Positions 54,568-63,712 of a stretch of 64,000 nt of DNA are shown here, piece by piece. The translations under genes and the position numbers were made by a program. The DNA is from JBNJFY01 sp051747265 (GTDB taxonomy: Bacteria > Bacteroidota > Rhodothermia > Balneolales > Balneolaceae), in NCBI GenBank assembly GCA_051747265.1, contig JBNJFY010000003.1, positions 186,001 through 250,000 of the forward strand. The letters run 5' to 3'. A model generated the notes under the pieces. The model was not told the DNA's origin. It made no database searches and saw only the letters and a program-made list of their open reading frames with translations. Every line of letters starts with the position of its first letter. Position 1 is the first letter of the stretch.

Positions 54568-56385
54568 ATGTGTGGAATTGCTGGAATTGTTGCTCCAAAC
54601 AGCTATCGATATTCGACAATAGTAAAAAAAATGACCGATTCTATCAGGCATCGGGGCCCAGATGGAGAAGGGTTTAAACAATTAGATGGTTGTTATTTAG
54701 GTCATCGGCGTTTAAGTATAGTTGATATCGATGGTGGCGAGCAACCAATGCCTTCGTGTGATAATCAAAGTTGGATTGTATTTAATGGTGAGATTTATGG
54801 TTACCAAGATATTAAAAAGAGACTCTCAAATTATCCGTACTGTACACAAAGTGATACAGAAGTAATTTTAGCATTGTACAAAAAATATGGCGAGAAACTA
54901 TCTCAATATTTACCAGGTATGTTTTCATTTGCGATTTGGGATAACCAGCAGAGACAACTTATTGCTGCGAGAGATCGCTTTGGGGAAAAGCCATTTTATT
55001 ATGCTTGGGGAAATAATGGTGAATTCATTTTCGCATCTGAAATTAAGGCCATACTGGCGACAGGATTGGTTCAGACAACAATAAACGAGGAAGCTCTGGC
55101 TCATTACTTACAATATTTATATGTAGCACCTAATACATCCATATATAATGAGATACAGGCGCTTCCTCCAGCTCATCAATTGATTTACCAAGATGGCAAT
55201 TTGCATATAAGGCGTTTTTGGGATTTTCCAGTTACCAATCCTGATATAACGGAAGATGAAGCCATCCAAACTTTTAGAACACTTCTTGCAAATTCTGTAG
55301 AGAAGCAACTAGTAGCAGATGTTCCGGTAGGAGCATTTTTAAGTGGGGGATTAGACTCTACAACCGTCGCTTATGAAGCAAGTAAAAAGAATTTTCAGCT
55401 AAATACTTATGCATTTGGATTTGGGGATGAAATAAATGAATTACCCTATGCCAAGACAGCATCAAAAGCTTATAAAACAGATCATCATGAATTAGATGCC
55501 CGTGATTATAAATTGCCTGATTTAATGTATAAAATGGCTGAGGTATACGATGAACCTTTTGCAGATAGTTCATGTATCCCTACTTACTTAATTGCAAAGG
55601 AAGCCTCAAAGCAAGAAAAAGTGATCTTATCAGGTGATGGAGCAGATGAACTATTAGGAGGATATGATTTCTGGTATCACTACTTAGCCAGCGTAGAAAA
55701 AGATTTTAATACCCAATGGCTCCAACATCTGCCTAAATCTATTATTCATGGGTTTGGACAAACGACAAATTTAATCGGATGGAAAACTCTAGAGAATAAA
55801 TTTAAAAGATTCTTATTTAGGAGTAAATTTTCACATATAGTTCAAGTACAGAGGTTGGTTAGGCAGTACTTCGATAAGAATGAACTTAGTGAACTTGGAG
55901 TAACTTCTAATAGAACTATTTTTAATGATTTAGACGTGGATGATTTTGATACTTTAAATGATGTACTTAAAAATGATATGAGCTCGTATATGCCTGGTGA
56001 TATCCTAGTTAAAACTGATCGGGCATCGATGGCAAATAGTCTTGAAATAAGAGCACCCTTTCTAGATCATGAACTAGCCGAATTTTGTATTTCACTTCCA
56101 TCTAATTTTAAGTTCGATGAATCAGTCACAAAGAAAATATTAAGAAATGCTTATAAACATGAATGGCCTGTATCTATAAGAAATAGGTCAAAGCAAGGAT
56201 TTGGCGCACCAATTTCAAATTGGTTGAAAGCTCCTGATATGCAGCAACTAAAAAATAAAATAATGCTCGATCACAACAATAAATTATTCGATTTAATTGA
56301 TTTTAAAAAAGCTCAAAAATACAGTAATAGGAATAATTACCAAACATGGACTTTGCTAGTATTGGGTATTTGGCTAGAGAAATGA
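54568..56385 (+). CDS. asnB: Glutamine-dependent asparagine synthase-like protein
   Basis: 605 residues. MCGIAGIVAP: Cys2 is the glutaminase nucleophile after Met removal. HRGPDGEGFKQLDGCYLGHRRLSIVD completes the N-terminal amidotransferase, and VPVGAFLSGGLDSTTVAYEA near residue 253 holds the ATP-binding SGGLDS loop of the C-terminal synthetase. In surface-glycan loci such proteins may amidate uronic acids or other carboxylates instead of making asparagine; the sequence alone cannot tell. Confidence 0.92.
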   Translation: MCGIAGIVAPNSYRYSTIVKKMTDSIRHRGPDGEGFKQLDGCYLGHRRLSIVDIDGGEQPMPSCDNQSWIVFNGEIYGYQDIKKRLSNYPYCTQSDTEVILALYKKYGEKLSQYLPGMFSFAIWDNQQRQLIAARDRFGEKPFYYAWGNNGEFIFASEIKAILATGLVQTTINEEALAHYLQYLYVAPNTSIYNEIQALPPAHQLIYQDGNLHIRRFWDFPVTNPDITEDEAIQTFRTLLANSVEKQLVADVPVGAFLSGGLDSTTVAYEASKKNFQLNTYAFGFGDEINELPYAKTASKAYKTDHHELDARDYKLPDLMYKMAEVYDEPFADSSCIPTYLIAKEASKQEKVILSGDGADELLGGYDFWYHYLASVEKDFNTQWLQHLPKSIIHGFGQTTNLIGWKTLENKFKRFLFRSKFSHIVQVQRLVRQYFDKNELSELGVTSNRTIFNDLDVDDFDTLNDVLKNDMSSYMPGDILVKTDRASMANSLEIRAPFLDHELAEFCISLPSNFKFDESVTKKILRNAYKHEWPVSIRNRSKQGFGAPISNWLKAPDMQQLKNKIMLDHNNKLFDLIDFKKAQKYSNRNNYQTWTLLVLGIWLEK

Positions 56386-56435
56386 CATTTCTAATGTGAC
56401 TTCTTGTATTATTAATTTTAAATACATAGTAAAAA

Positions 56436-57362
56436 ATGGGTGCTAATCCATTATTAACAGTATTAATGTCTGTATATAATGGCGACAGTTATATTAAGTC
56501 GGCTTTAGATAGTATTATAGACCAAATTTATCGTAATTTTGAGATATTGATAATTGATGATGGGTCTACTGATAATACTTTAAATATTATTCATTCATAT
56601 GATGATCCCAGAATTAGAATAATAGAGAATGAGGTCAATATCGGCCTGACAAAAAGTTTAAATAAGGGAATTAGGAAAGCCAAAGGCGACTTTATCGCCA
56701 GAATGGATGCGGATGATATAAGTCGTCCGGATAGATTGGACAAGCAGATTAAATTAGCAGACAAGCGAAGTATTGTATTTAGCAATGCTAATCAAGCGCC
56801 TTGGTTGAGAAGAGAAAGCTTTTGGAGTAATACTGCGAAAAATGGTATGGCTGGCATTCATTTGCTATTTCAAAATTGTATTCCGCATTCCTCAGTTATA
56901 TTTCCGAATGATGATATTTATTACGATGAGCGCTATAAATATGCGCAAGACTATGAATTGTGGTTACGCCTTAGTAAAAGATATTCAATAAAGGGGATCT
57001 GGGAGAATCTTGTTGAAATTAGGAATTCGCCCAATAGTATTACCAATACTAACCGCAGAAATCAAAACAAACTACGCAATAAAATAATTAAAGAATTTTT
57101 TAATGGAATTGGATTGCCATTTACAGATAATGAACTGAAGATCCATAACAGATTAATGAATGACAAAGACAGGTTTAATGAATATGATTTAGTACGTATT
57201 GATAAATGGATGAAAAAAATAAGAAATCATATTATTAATGTTGCTTGGTATGACAAGGACAAAGTTGATTGCTTTTTCAAAATTATTAGAAATGATATTC
57301 TTAGCCGGACAAAATTTTTCAGTTTTCGTAATAAATTAAAAGAGGTATTCCCATTTCATTGA
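56436..57362 (+). CDS. Glycosyltransferase family 2, copy 3
   Basis: 308 residues. LTVLMSVYNGDSYIKSALDSI near residue 7 begins a GT-A domain, with LIIDDGSTDNT near 37 and the metal-binding FIARMDADDISRPDRLDKQ near 88. The stretch after about residue 200 is basic and helical without recognised function. The next gene starts on TTG within its stop codon. Confidence 0.93.
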   Translation: MGANPLLTVLMSVYNGDSYIKSALDSIIDQIYRNFEILIIDDGSTDNTLNIIHSYDDPRIRIIENEVNIGLTKSLNKGIRKAKGDFIARMDADDISRPDRLDKQIKLADKRSIVFSNANQAPWLRRESFWSNTAKNGMAGIHLLFQNCIPHSSVIFPNDDIYYDERYKYAQDYELWLRLSKRYSIKGIWENLVEIRNSPNSITNTNRRNQNKLRNKIIKEFFNGIGLPFTDNELKIHNRLMNDKDRFNEYDLVRIDKWMKKIRNHIINVAWYDKDKVDCFFKIIRNDILSRTKFFSFRNKLKEVFPFH

Positions 57363-58486
57363 ATAGCATATTGTTTAAAATTGGGAGGTTGTTAGCCTTT
57401 TTATCTCGTCAGAGGAAGTATTATTTCTTTTTTCATTCCAATAAAATTGGTGGTGCTGAAAAAGTCCATTTGGAAATATTAGATGCCCTTTCAATTCCAT
57501 CCAATGAAATGGAAATCATATTTACGAGTACTACCTCAAAATCTGGATATTCAGAAGAATATTTGCAATACGGAAGCAATGTCGATATCACTGCTGCCAG
57601 ATCTAATCGACGTTTGTTTTTTCTTTGGTTGGGATTTTATAGTCAAAAGATTAATAGGTCCCAAAGTGCACTTTGTTTTGGTTCAGTAAGCTACTTTTAC
57701 TATCGATTAATCCCATTTTTAAAATCTGATATAGTCAAGCTTGATTTGATCCATGCTTTGATGGGTAATGATTCGTTTGGGATTGAACATCTAAGTCTGC
57801 CAGTTGCGGAACATTTTGATGCTGTAATTGTAACTCATCAATCTGTAGCGAAAGGGCTCAAATCACTTTATGAACAGTCAAATATTGAGAATGTACCTAT
57901 TGAAATTATCCCCAATGGGGTAGCGTGTCCGGATCAGTATCAGAAAAAGGATTTGAATAATGGTATTAATGTCCTCTATGTGGGCAGGTATAGCGATGAA
58001 AAACGTGTTAATTTATTATTTCGCGCTGCGAAGATGGCATTAGAGCATATACCATCAATCAAGTTTTCTTTTGCTGGTTTTGAACGAAATGAAATTTTAG
58101 ATTCAATTCCCGATAATTGTACTATTTTGGGCAAAATTAAAGATAGAGATGCCCTTAATGCACAGTTTCGAAAGGCGCATTTCATTGTCTTGGTTTCCGA
58201 ACGTGAAGGAATGCCACTATCGGTACTTGAAGGAATGTCTTATGGCTGTGTACCTATTACCACAGCGGTTGGTTCACTGAGGAATATTATTTCAGACGAG
58301 GTCGGGGTACTTATTCCTCCCGATTGCGATAATTTGCATGAGGAAATGTTTAATGCGATCTCCTCAATAATTGCTAACCCACAGCATTATCACCAATTAT
58401 CTAAACAATCATATCAATTAGTTCGCAATCAATATTCACTCAAAATAATGAAAAACCAATACAAGAAATTATTTGAGCAATTATGA
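57359..58486 (+). CDS. Glycosyltransferase family 4, copy 1
   Basis: 375 residues from TTG, overlapping the previous stop as TTGA. The N-terminal half has KIGGAEKVHLEILDAL near residue 26, and the C-terminal donor domain has GINVLYVGRYSDEKRVNLLF near 203 and VLVSEREGMPLSVLEGMSYG near 280 (EX7E). GT-B fold. Overlaps the next gene by 4 bp (ATGA). Confidence 0.93.
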   Translation: MNSILFKIGRLLAFLSRQRKYYFFFHSNKIGGAEKVHLEILDALSIPSNEMEIIFTSTTSKSGYSEEYLQYGSNVDITAARSNRRLFFLWLGFYSQKINRSQSALCFGSVSYFYYRLIPFLKSDIVKLDLIHALMGNDSFGIEHLSLPVAEHFDAVIVTHQSVAKGLKSLYEQSNIENVPIEIIPNGVACPDQYQKKDLNNGINVLYVGRYSDEKRVNLLFRAAKMALEHIPSIKFSFAGFERNEILDSIPDNCTILGKIKDRDALNAQFRKAHFIVLVSEREGMPLSVLEGMSYGCVPITTAVGSLRNIISDEVGVLIPPDCDNLHEEMFNAISSIIANPQHYHQLSKQSYQLVRNQYSLKIMKNQYKKLFEQL

Positions 58487-59703
58487 ATATTGCACTAATA
58501 AGTTTTGAGTATCCTATTGATACAGGTTGGGGTGGCATTGCTACATATGTTCAGCAGGCTGCTGAAATGTTACATGAAGCTGGGTACTATGTAGAAGTAT
58601 TCTGTGGTACACCCAAAAAAGATTACTGGGTGGATACACCTGGATTTAGAGTAAACCTTGTAAATTATTCAAAAAGGAATGCATTCTATAAAGATGTAGT
58701 AAAAGTATTTGCTGAGCGCCATAACATTATCGGTTTTGATGTTTTAGAGGTACCTGAATTTGCTACCGATGCAAAACTAATAACTGAACGTTTTCCTGAA
58801 ATTGCAGTCGTAGTTAAGACCCACTCACCTTTATTTCTCAATAGGCAGTTAAATACATCTGAATGGTCAGTATATGCAAAAATTAGGCATATAATTGGCT
58901 CCATGGTGAGAAGAGAACGACCAATATTGCCTTATTTCTATAACTACAAAAAAGATCCAGAGTATTGGGAAGCAAGAAAGGCAGATCTTATATCGTCACC
59001 CTCTCGTTCATTAGAGAATATTGTTAAAAACAAATGGAAACTACCCGAGGACAAATTTAAAAGAGTTCCTTATCCATTTGAGCCAAATACTGATATGCTA
59101 AATATTTCCCCTAGTGATGGAGAGGTTCAAAATATCGGTTTTATAGGACGCCTGGAGGTAAGAAAAGGTATTACTGATTTGATTGATGCCATTCCAATGC
59201 TCGTAGACAAATATCCACATCTAAATTTTTACCTGATTGGACAATCAAGGCAAGCCCCCAATCGCGTTCAGACAATGGACGAATATTTGAAAAAAAAGCT
59301 GGGCGATTATGTGTCTACTGTCCATTTTGTCGGGAAAATCCCTTATCAAGAGTTGCCTGAAAAGTTGTCTAACTTAGATGTCACAGTCTTTCCGAGTTTA
59401 TGGGAAAACTTTCCCAATGTTTGTTTGGAAGCAATGTCTGCTGCTAGAGCAGTTGTGGGTTCGAAATATGGTGGAATGCGAGACATGATCACTCATCTAG
59501 AAAATGGATATTTGATAAAACCGGGTGATCCGAAAAAAATCGTGGAAGGGATAGAATATTATATCCAAAACCCTGAAAAGGTTACCCTCTTTGGCACTAA
59601 AGCGAGGAGACGGATATTGGAAGCCTATAGCAGGGATGAGATTTTGCCTCAACAAATCGCATTATACCAAATGGCTATTGCCAGAAATCAAGAGGCAGCT
59701 TAG
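58483..59703 (+). CDS. Glycosyltransferase family 4, copy 2
   Basis: 406 residues. N-terminal ISFEYPIDTGWGGIATYVQQ (residues 5-24), central NIGFIGRLEVRKGITDLIDA near 218, and VFPSLWENFPNVCLEAMSAA near 305 (EX7E). GT-B fold; sugar specificity unknown. It overlaps the preceding gene by ATGA, and the following gene starts 12 bp later. Confidence 0.95.
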   Translation: MNIALISFEYPIDTGWGGIATYVQQAAEMLHEAGYYVEVFCGTPKKDYWVDTPGFRVNLVNYSKRNAFYKDVVKVFAERHNIIGFDVLEVPEFATDAKLITERFPEIAVVVKTHSPLFLNRQLNTSEWSVYAKIRHIIGSMVRRERPILPYFYNYKKDPEYWEARKADLISSPSRSLENIVKNKWKLPEDKFKRVPYPFEPNTDMLNISPSDGEVQNIGFIGRLEVRKGITDLIDAIPMLVDKYPHLNFYLIGQSRQAPNRVQTMDEYLKKKLGDYVSTVHFVGKIPYQELPEKLSNLDVTVFPSLWENFPNVCLEAMSAARAVVGSKYGGMRDMITHLENGYLIKPGDPKKIVEGIEYYIQNPEKVTLFGTKARRRILEAYSRDEILPQQIALYQMAIARNQEAA

Positions 59704-59715
59704 ATATAATTATTT

Positions 59716-60690
59716 ATGCGACATAACTTTCACTATGTAGATCCCATACCGCCTGTTGTGGAAGAGCATCGACCTACGTGGTCAGTCATGATACCTACCT
59801 ATGATTCTAATGATCATTTAAGGCAAACATTGGAATCTGTTTTGGTGCAAGATATGGGTCGTGAACGAATGCAAATTGAGGTTGTTGATGACGCTTCACC
59901 CAACCATGATACCAAATCTTTAGTTCGAGAAGTGGCAGGTGAGCGTGTAGATGTTTTTATTCAGCCCCAAAATTTAGGCCTTGTAGGCAACTTTACAAGT
60001 TGTATTAAAAGAGCTAAAGGACATTACATCCACATCTTACATGGAGATGACTATGTGGAAAAAGGCTTCTATAAACAAAATGAAAATATCTTTGATCAAT
60101 ACTCTTCCGTTGGGGCCATTATTAATCGGATTAAATATATAGAAGGCGACGATTCCTTAATAGGGAATGGTAAACTGCTACAAAACGATCCTGGACCAGC
60201 GAAGAATTTTATCGAAAGATATTTTACAGATATTGGGGTTAATACACCGGGAGTTACTGTCAGAAGGAAGGTATATGAGGAATTGGGCGGTTTTGACAGG
60301 AGAATAAAAAAGCTGGGTGAAGATCGAGAAATGTGGCTTCGAATTGCTCGATGGTTTGATATTGGCTATCAGCCTGAACCATTAGCTGTTTACAGAATTC
60401 ATGATGAGGCTTTAACAGAACAAATTACCGAGAGTGGTGAAATAATCAATGATATAATTACTACTCATGAAATTGTGAAGAGCCATTATGCGGGGACAAA
60501 ATATTTGCCTTTAATACAAAGACGGAAAGAGGTTATTGCTCGAAAAGCTATTTTGTCTGGAATAGAGAGTATAAAAAACAAAAAATTTAGGACTGCTAAA
60601 ACATATTTAAAAGCAGGAATTCTTTATTCCAAGAGTCCCAAAACAATCTACTGGATTTTAAGAGGAATTATAGATAAAAATTATAAATGA
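59716..60690 (+). CDS. Glycosyltransferase family 2, copy 4
   Basis: 324 residues. WSVMIPTYDSNDHLRQTLES near residue 22, IEVVDDASPNHDTKSL near 55, and YIHILHGDDYVEKGFYKQN near 103, the last with the metal-binding DD. This gene appears less AT-rich than its neighbours, so a different origin within the cluster is possible. The next gene overlaps by 4 bp (ATGA). Confidence 0.93.
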   Translation: MRHNFHYVDPIPPVVEEHRPTWSVMIPTYDSNDHLRQTLESVLVQDMGRERMQIEVVDDASPNHDTKSLVREVAGERVDVFIQPQNLGLVGNFTSCIKRAKGHYIHILHGDDYVEKGFYKQNENIFDQYSSVGAIINRIKYIEGDDSLIGNGKLLQNDPGPAKNFIERYFTDIGVNTPGVTVRRKVYEELGGFDRRIKKLGEDREMWLRIARWFDIGYQPEPLAVYRIHDEALTEQITESGEIINDIITTHEIVKSHYAGTKYLPLIQRRKEVIARKAILSGIESIKNKKFRTAKTYLKAGILYSKSPKTIYWILRGIIDKNYK

Positions 60691-61592
60691 ATAACAAGAT
60701 ATATATATCTGGTTGTGGTGGTATGTTAGGCGATGCCTTTTACAAGGTGTTTAATGATGATTTTGAGCTTAGATGTACCGATATAGATGTAAACGAAGAT
60801 TGGTTAGAATTTTGCGACATAAGGGATTTTGATTCCTATTTGAAAGATGTAGTGCAGTTTGATCCTGATTATTTATTCCATTTAGGTGCTTATACGGATC
60901 TTGAGTATTGTGAGAAGAATCCTGACGAAGCCTATATAACGAATACATTATCCGTAGAACATGCGGTGCAAATAGCAAATGAACTACAAATTCCACTATT
61001 ATACATAAGCACCGCAGGCATTTTTGATGGTAAAAAAGATGTATATGATGATTGGGATAAACCCAATCCACTGGGCGTTTATGCTAGAACAAAATACCTA
61101 GGTGAAAGATATGTGGTGGAAAATGCCCGAAAATATTTTGTATGCAGAGCCGGCTGGATGATGGGCGGTGGACCGACTAAAGATAAAAAATTTATTAATA
61201 AGCTTATTCAGCAAATTAAAAATGGAGCTAAAGAACTAAATATCGTAGATGATAAATTAGGAACTCCGACCTACACCATGGAATTTGCCAATAATGTTAA
61301 GGAATTAATTAAGACTAACTATTATGGTGTTTATAATATGGTCTGTCAGGGAGTTACTGATCGACTTGCCGTATCTAAACATTTACTAAAAGTCTTAAAT
61401 AGATCGAGTGTGATCGATATTAATGAAGTGAGCTCTGAATTCTTTCGAAAAGAGTATTTCGCTCCTCGTCCTGAATCGGAAAGATTGATCAATAAAAAAT
61501 TGCAGTTAAGAAAACTGAATTTAATGGGAGATTGGGAAGTTGCATTAAAGGAATATGTAGAGACTAGTTTTAGTGATGTAATTAAAAAATGA
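60687..61592 (+). CDS. RmlD-like dTDP-4-dehydrorhamnose reductase family protein
   Basis: 301 residues. The Rossmann NAD(P)-binding start is KIYISGCGGMLGDAFYK (GxxGxxG at about 9-15), DPDYLFHLGAYTDLEYCEKN near 69, and the catalytic YARTKYLGE (YxxxK) near 131. It would reduce a 4-keto deoxysugar, but RmlA, B and C are not present here. It may also act on another nucleotide sugar of this family. Confidence 0.88.
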   Translation: MNNKIYISGCGGMLGDAFYKVFNDDFELRCTDIDVNEDWLEFCDIRDFDSYLKDVVQFDPDYLFHLGAYTDLEYCEKNPDEAYITNTLSVEHAVQIANELQIPLLYISTAGIFDGKKDVYDDWDKPNPLGVYARTKYLGERYVVENARKYFVCRAGWMMGGGPTKDKKFINKLIQQIKNGAKELNIVDDKLGTPTYTMEFANNVKELIKTNYYGVYNMVCQGVTDRLAVSKHLLKVLNRSSVIDINEVSSEFFRKEYFAPRPESERLINKKLQLRKLNLMGDWEVALKEYVETSFSDVIKK

Positions 61593-61646
61593 AATGATTG
61601 TTTGTAGATATGTTTTATCCCTATTGGATGATAATAAATCATTAGT

Positions 61647-62501
61647 ATGTCTACCGTAAGTATTATCATAACCAGTTATAATCAGATAACAAAGATTAGT
61701 GAAACGATAGAAAGTGCACTCAATCAAAGTCGACTTCCGGATACAATAATTATTTCTGATGATGGGTCTGATGATGGGTCTCGTATTATTTTAAAGGAAT
61801 ATTATCAGAAATATCCAGAATTAATAAATTTGGATTATGCACAGAAAAATCGAGGAGTATCTACAAATAGAAATGTCGGTGCAAGCTTATCAGATGATGA
61901 TTACCTAATCTTTTTAGACGGTGACGACCAACTCCTGCCAAATAAAATTGAGTCTGATTTGGCGATATTGGATAAGTGTGATAACAAAGAGACGATAATT
62001 ATTTGGTCAAACTTTTTATTTGGTAAATCTTTAGAGAAATCTAAGAAGTGGTTAGATCAATTCAATAAAGGTTTAACCATAAGTACTAAACACATCGCTG
62101 GGCGAAAAATGCCCAAGAATAAGCTTTTTAGAAATGAACTGATACCTCGAAAGTTATTTCAAGAGGTGGGTGGTTTTGATGAACGATATTCATTATATGA
62201 AGACTGGGATTTGAAGATTCGGTTATCCGAAAAGGCACGTTATGAATATAATGATACTGTTGGGTCATTTTATAGAATGTCTGATACGGGGCTAAGCAAC
62301 ATGAAATATATTGAGCATTTGAAAATGTTTTATGAAATAGTTTCCAAAAATAGCTCTGTTTTTACACCTGAAATTATTAGTGAATTAGGACCATCTTTTG
62401 ATTTTTTGTTAGCTAAGATTGCGGAAAACAATGGTCGACTATCCATACCGTATATTTTCCAAAAACTTAATTATAAGTGGTTCAAATTGACTCATTTGTA
62501 A
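61647..62501 (+). CDS. Glycosyltransferase family 2, copy 5
   Basis: 284 residues. STVSIIITSYNQITKISETI near residue 2, IIISDDGSDDGSRI near 32, and YLIFLDGDDQLLPNKIESDL near 87 (DGDD). Complete GT-A core. A 54-bp gap separates it from the previous gene, one of the longer ones in the cluster; the sulfotransferase gene starts directly after its stop. Confidence 0.93.
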   Translation: MSTVSIIITSYNQITKISETIESALNQSRLPDTIIISDDGSDDGSRIILKEYYQKYPELINLDYAQKNRGVSTNRNVGASLSDDDYLIFLDGDDQLLPNKIESDLAILDKCDNKETIIIWSNFLFGKSLEKSKKWLDQFNKGLTISTKHIAGRKMPKNKLFRNELIPRKLFQEVGGFDERYSLYEDWDLKIRLSEKARYEYNDTVGSFYRMSDTGLSNMKYIEHLKMFYEIVSKNSSVFTPEIISELGPSFDFLLAKIAENNGRLSIPYIFQKLNYKWFKLTHL

Positions 62502-63470
62502 ATGCAAAAATTGCTCTTCCTAGTATCCCAGCCAAGGTCAGGTTCAACATTACTACAATCCCTGCTTAACTCACACTCAGAGATTAATACAATAAGTGAG
62601 CCATGGATATTGCTAAATGAACTATTTCATTTTACAAAGTATGTGGATAGAAGTGGTTTTGATTGGATAGAATTCCAAAAATCACAAGATCGATTAGTCG
62701 AAATATTACCAAGTGGCAGAAGTAGCTATTTCCAGATAATAAAATCGAAAGTTACTAATCTATATGCTGAAGTTGGGCAATCTTTAGATTTTGATGGTGA
62801 ATACTTCCTGGATAAAACCCCTCGTTACTACTTGATTTTAGATCAGATCAGAGAGTTATTCCCAGAATCTAAGATTATCATTCTTAAACGAAATCCGTTA
62901 AATGTATTTCGTTCCATATTTAACACATGGGTTAGAGAAGACTGGGGGCGATTTGAACGATATTACCATGATCTGTACAGTGCTATTACAACCATTAATG
63001 AGTTTACTGCAAAAGATCCTCTTAACGTAAAAGAAATCAGGTACGAAGACCTGACTCATTATCCGGAGAAGACATTATCTGATGTCATACAATTTTTGGA
63101 ATTGGAAAGAGAAGATATAGATCTTGATAAAGGATATGGTTTCAGTAAGGGTAGTTCAGATCTATATCATGGTGATCCTAATCTAAAAGATGAGAAATAC
63201 CGCCAGTCTATTTCGAAGAGTACCGGTGAAGAATATTTGAATGAAAAGGGGGTATCAAACTACTTACTTTTTTCGTACGCAAAATCGCTAAATAAAGATA
63301 CTTTATCCAAGTTTGGTTATAGTATCTCAAGTGAGCTATTACATAATGTATGGATGGAATTACTAAGTAATGGTATTAACATCGATGTCGAAAAGATGTG
63401 TAAGGGTGAGTATAATGTGCACTCATTGACATTTCGTGCTCGCCAGAAGTTACTATTATCACTTTTGTAG
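62502..63470 (+). CDS. Sulfotransferase-like protein 4
   Basis: 322 residues. PAPS loop FLVSQPRSGSTLLQSLLNSH (about 5-24), 3'-phosphate motif IIILKRNPLNVFRSIFNTWV (about 126-145), and YFLDKTPRYYLILDQIRELF between. This belongs to the SQPRSGST-type group, the fourth sulfotransferase of the cluster and clearly different from the other three. It begins immediately after the preceding stop, and is the last gene of the cluster. Confidence 0.88.
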   Translation: MQKLLFLVSQPRSGSTLLQSLLNSHSEINTISEPWILLNELFHFTKYVDRSGFDWIEFQKSQDRLVEILPSGRSSYFQIIKSKVTNLYAEVGQSLDFDGEYFLDKTPRYYLILDQIRELFPESKIIILKRNPLNVFRSIFNTWVREDWGRFERYYHDLYSAITTINEFTAKDPLNVKEIRYEDLTHYPEKTLSDVIQFLELEREDIDLDKGYGFSKGSSDLYHGDPNLKDEKYRQSISKSTGEEYLNEKGVSNYLLFSYAKSLNKDTLSKFGYSISSELLHNVWMELLSNGINIDVEKMCKGEYNVHSLTFRARQKLLLSLL

Positions 63471-63712
63471 ACCATATCTATACTCATTCCAAATTAGCAA
63501 CTCGCCCCCAACTCCCCCTACTATTGTTCCTTTTTCTGCCTTACATTACGCCCTGTTGTTGAAGCGGAGCATTTGGCTATTCCGTTCGCAGCAGTGAATT
63601 TAGGGTGACTGGCCTAATGGTATGGTCTGCCAGCAGGTCGGTGCTTAATCATTGAAATTTTATTTCTTTACGTCATTTTATAGGCCATAACCTAACCGTA
63701 AAGCCTGACATT
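63471..63712. other. 242-bp gap at the right edge of the polysaccharide cluster
   Basis: No gene is recognised here. Composition shifts back from the AT-rich cluster toward the core genome, and the promoter of the sdh genes should lie in this gap. I see no convincing -10/-35 pair that I would rely on. Confidence 0.5.
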
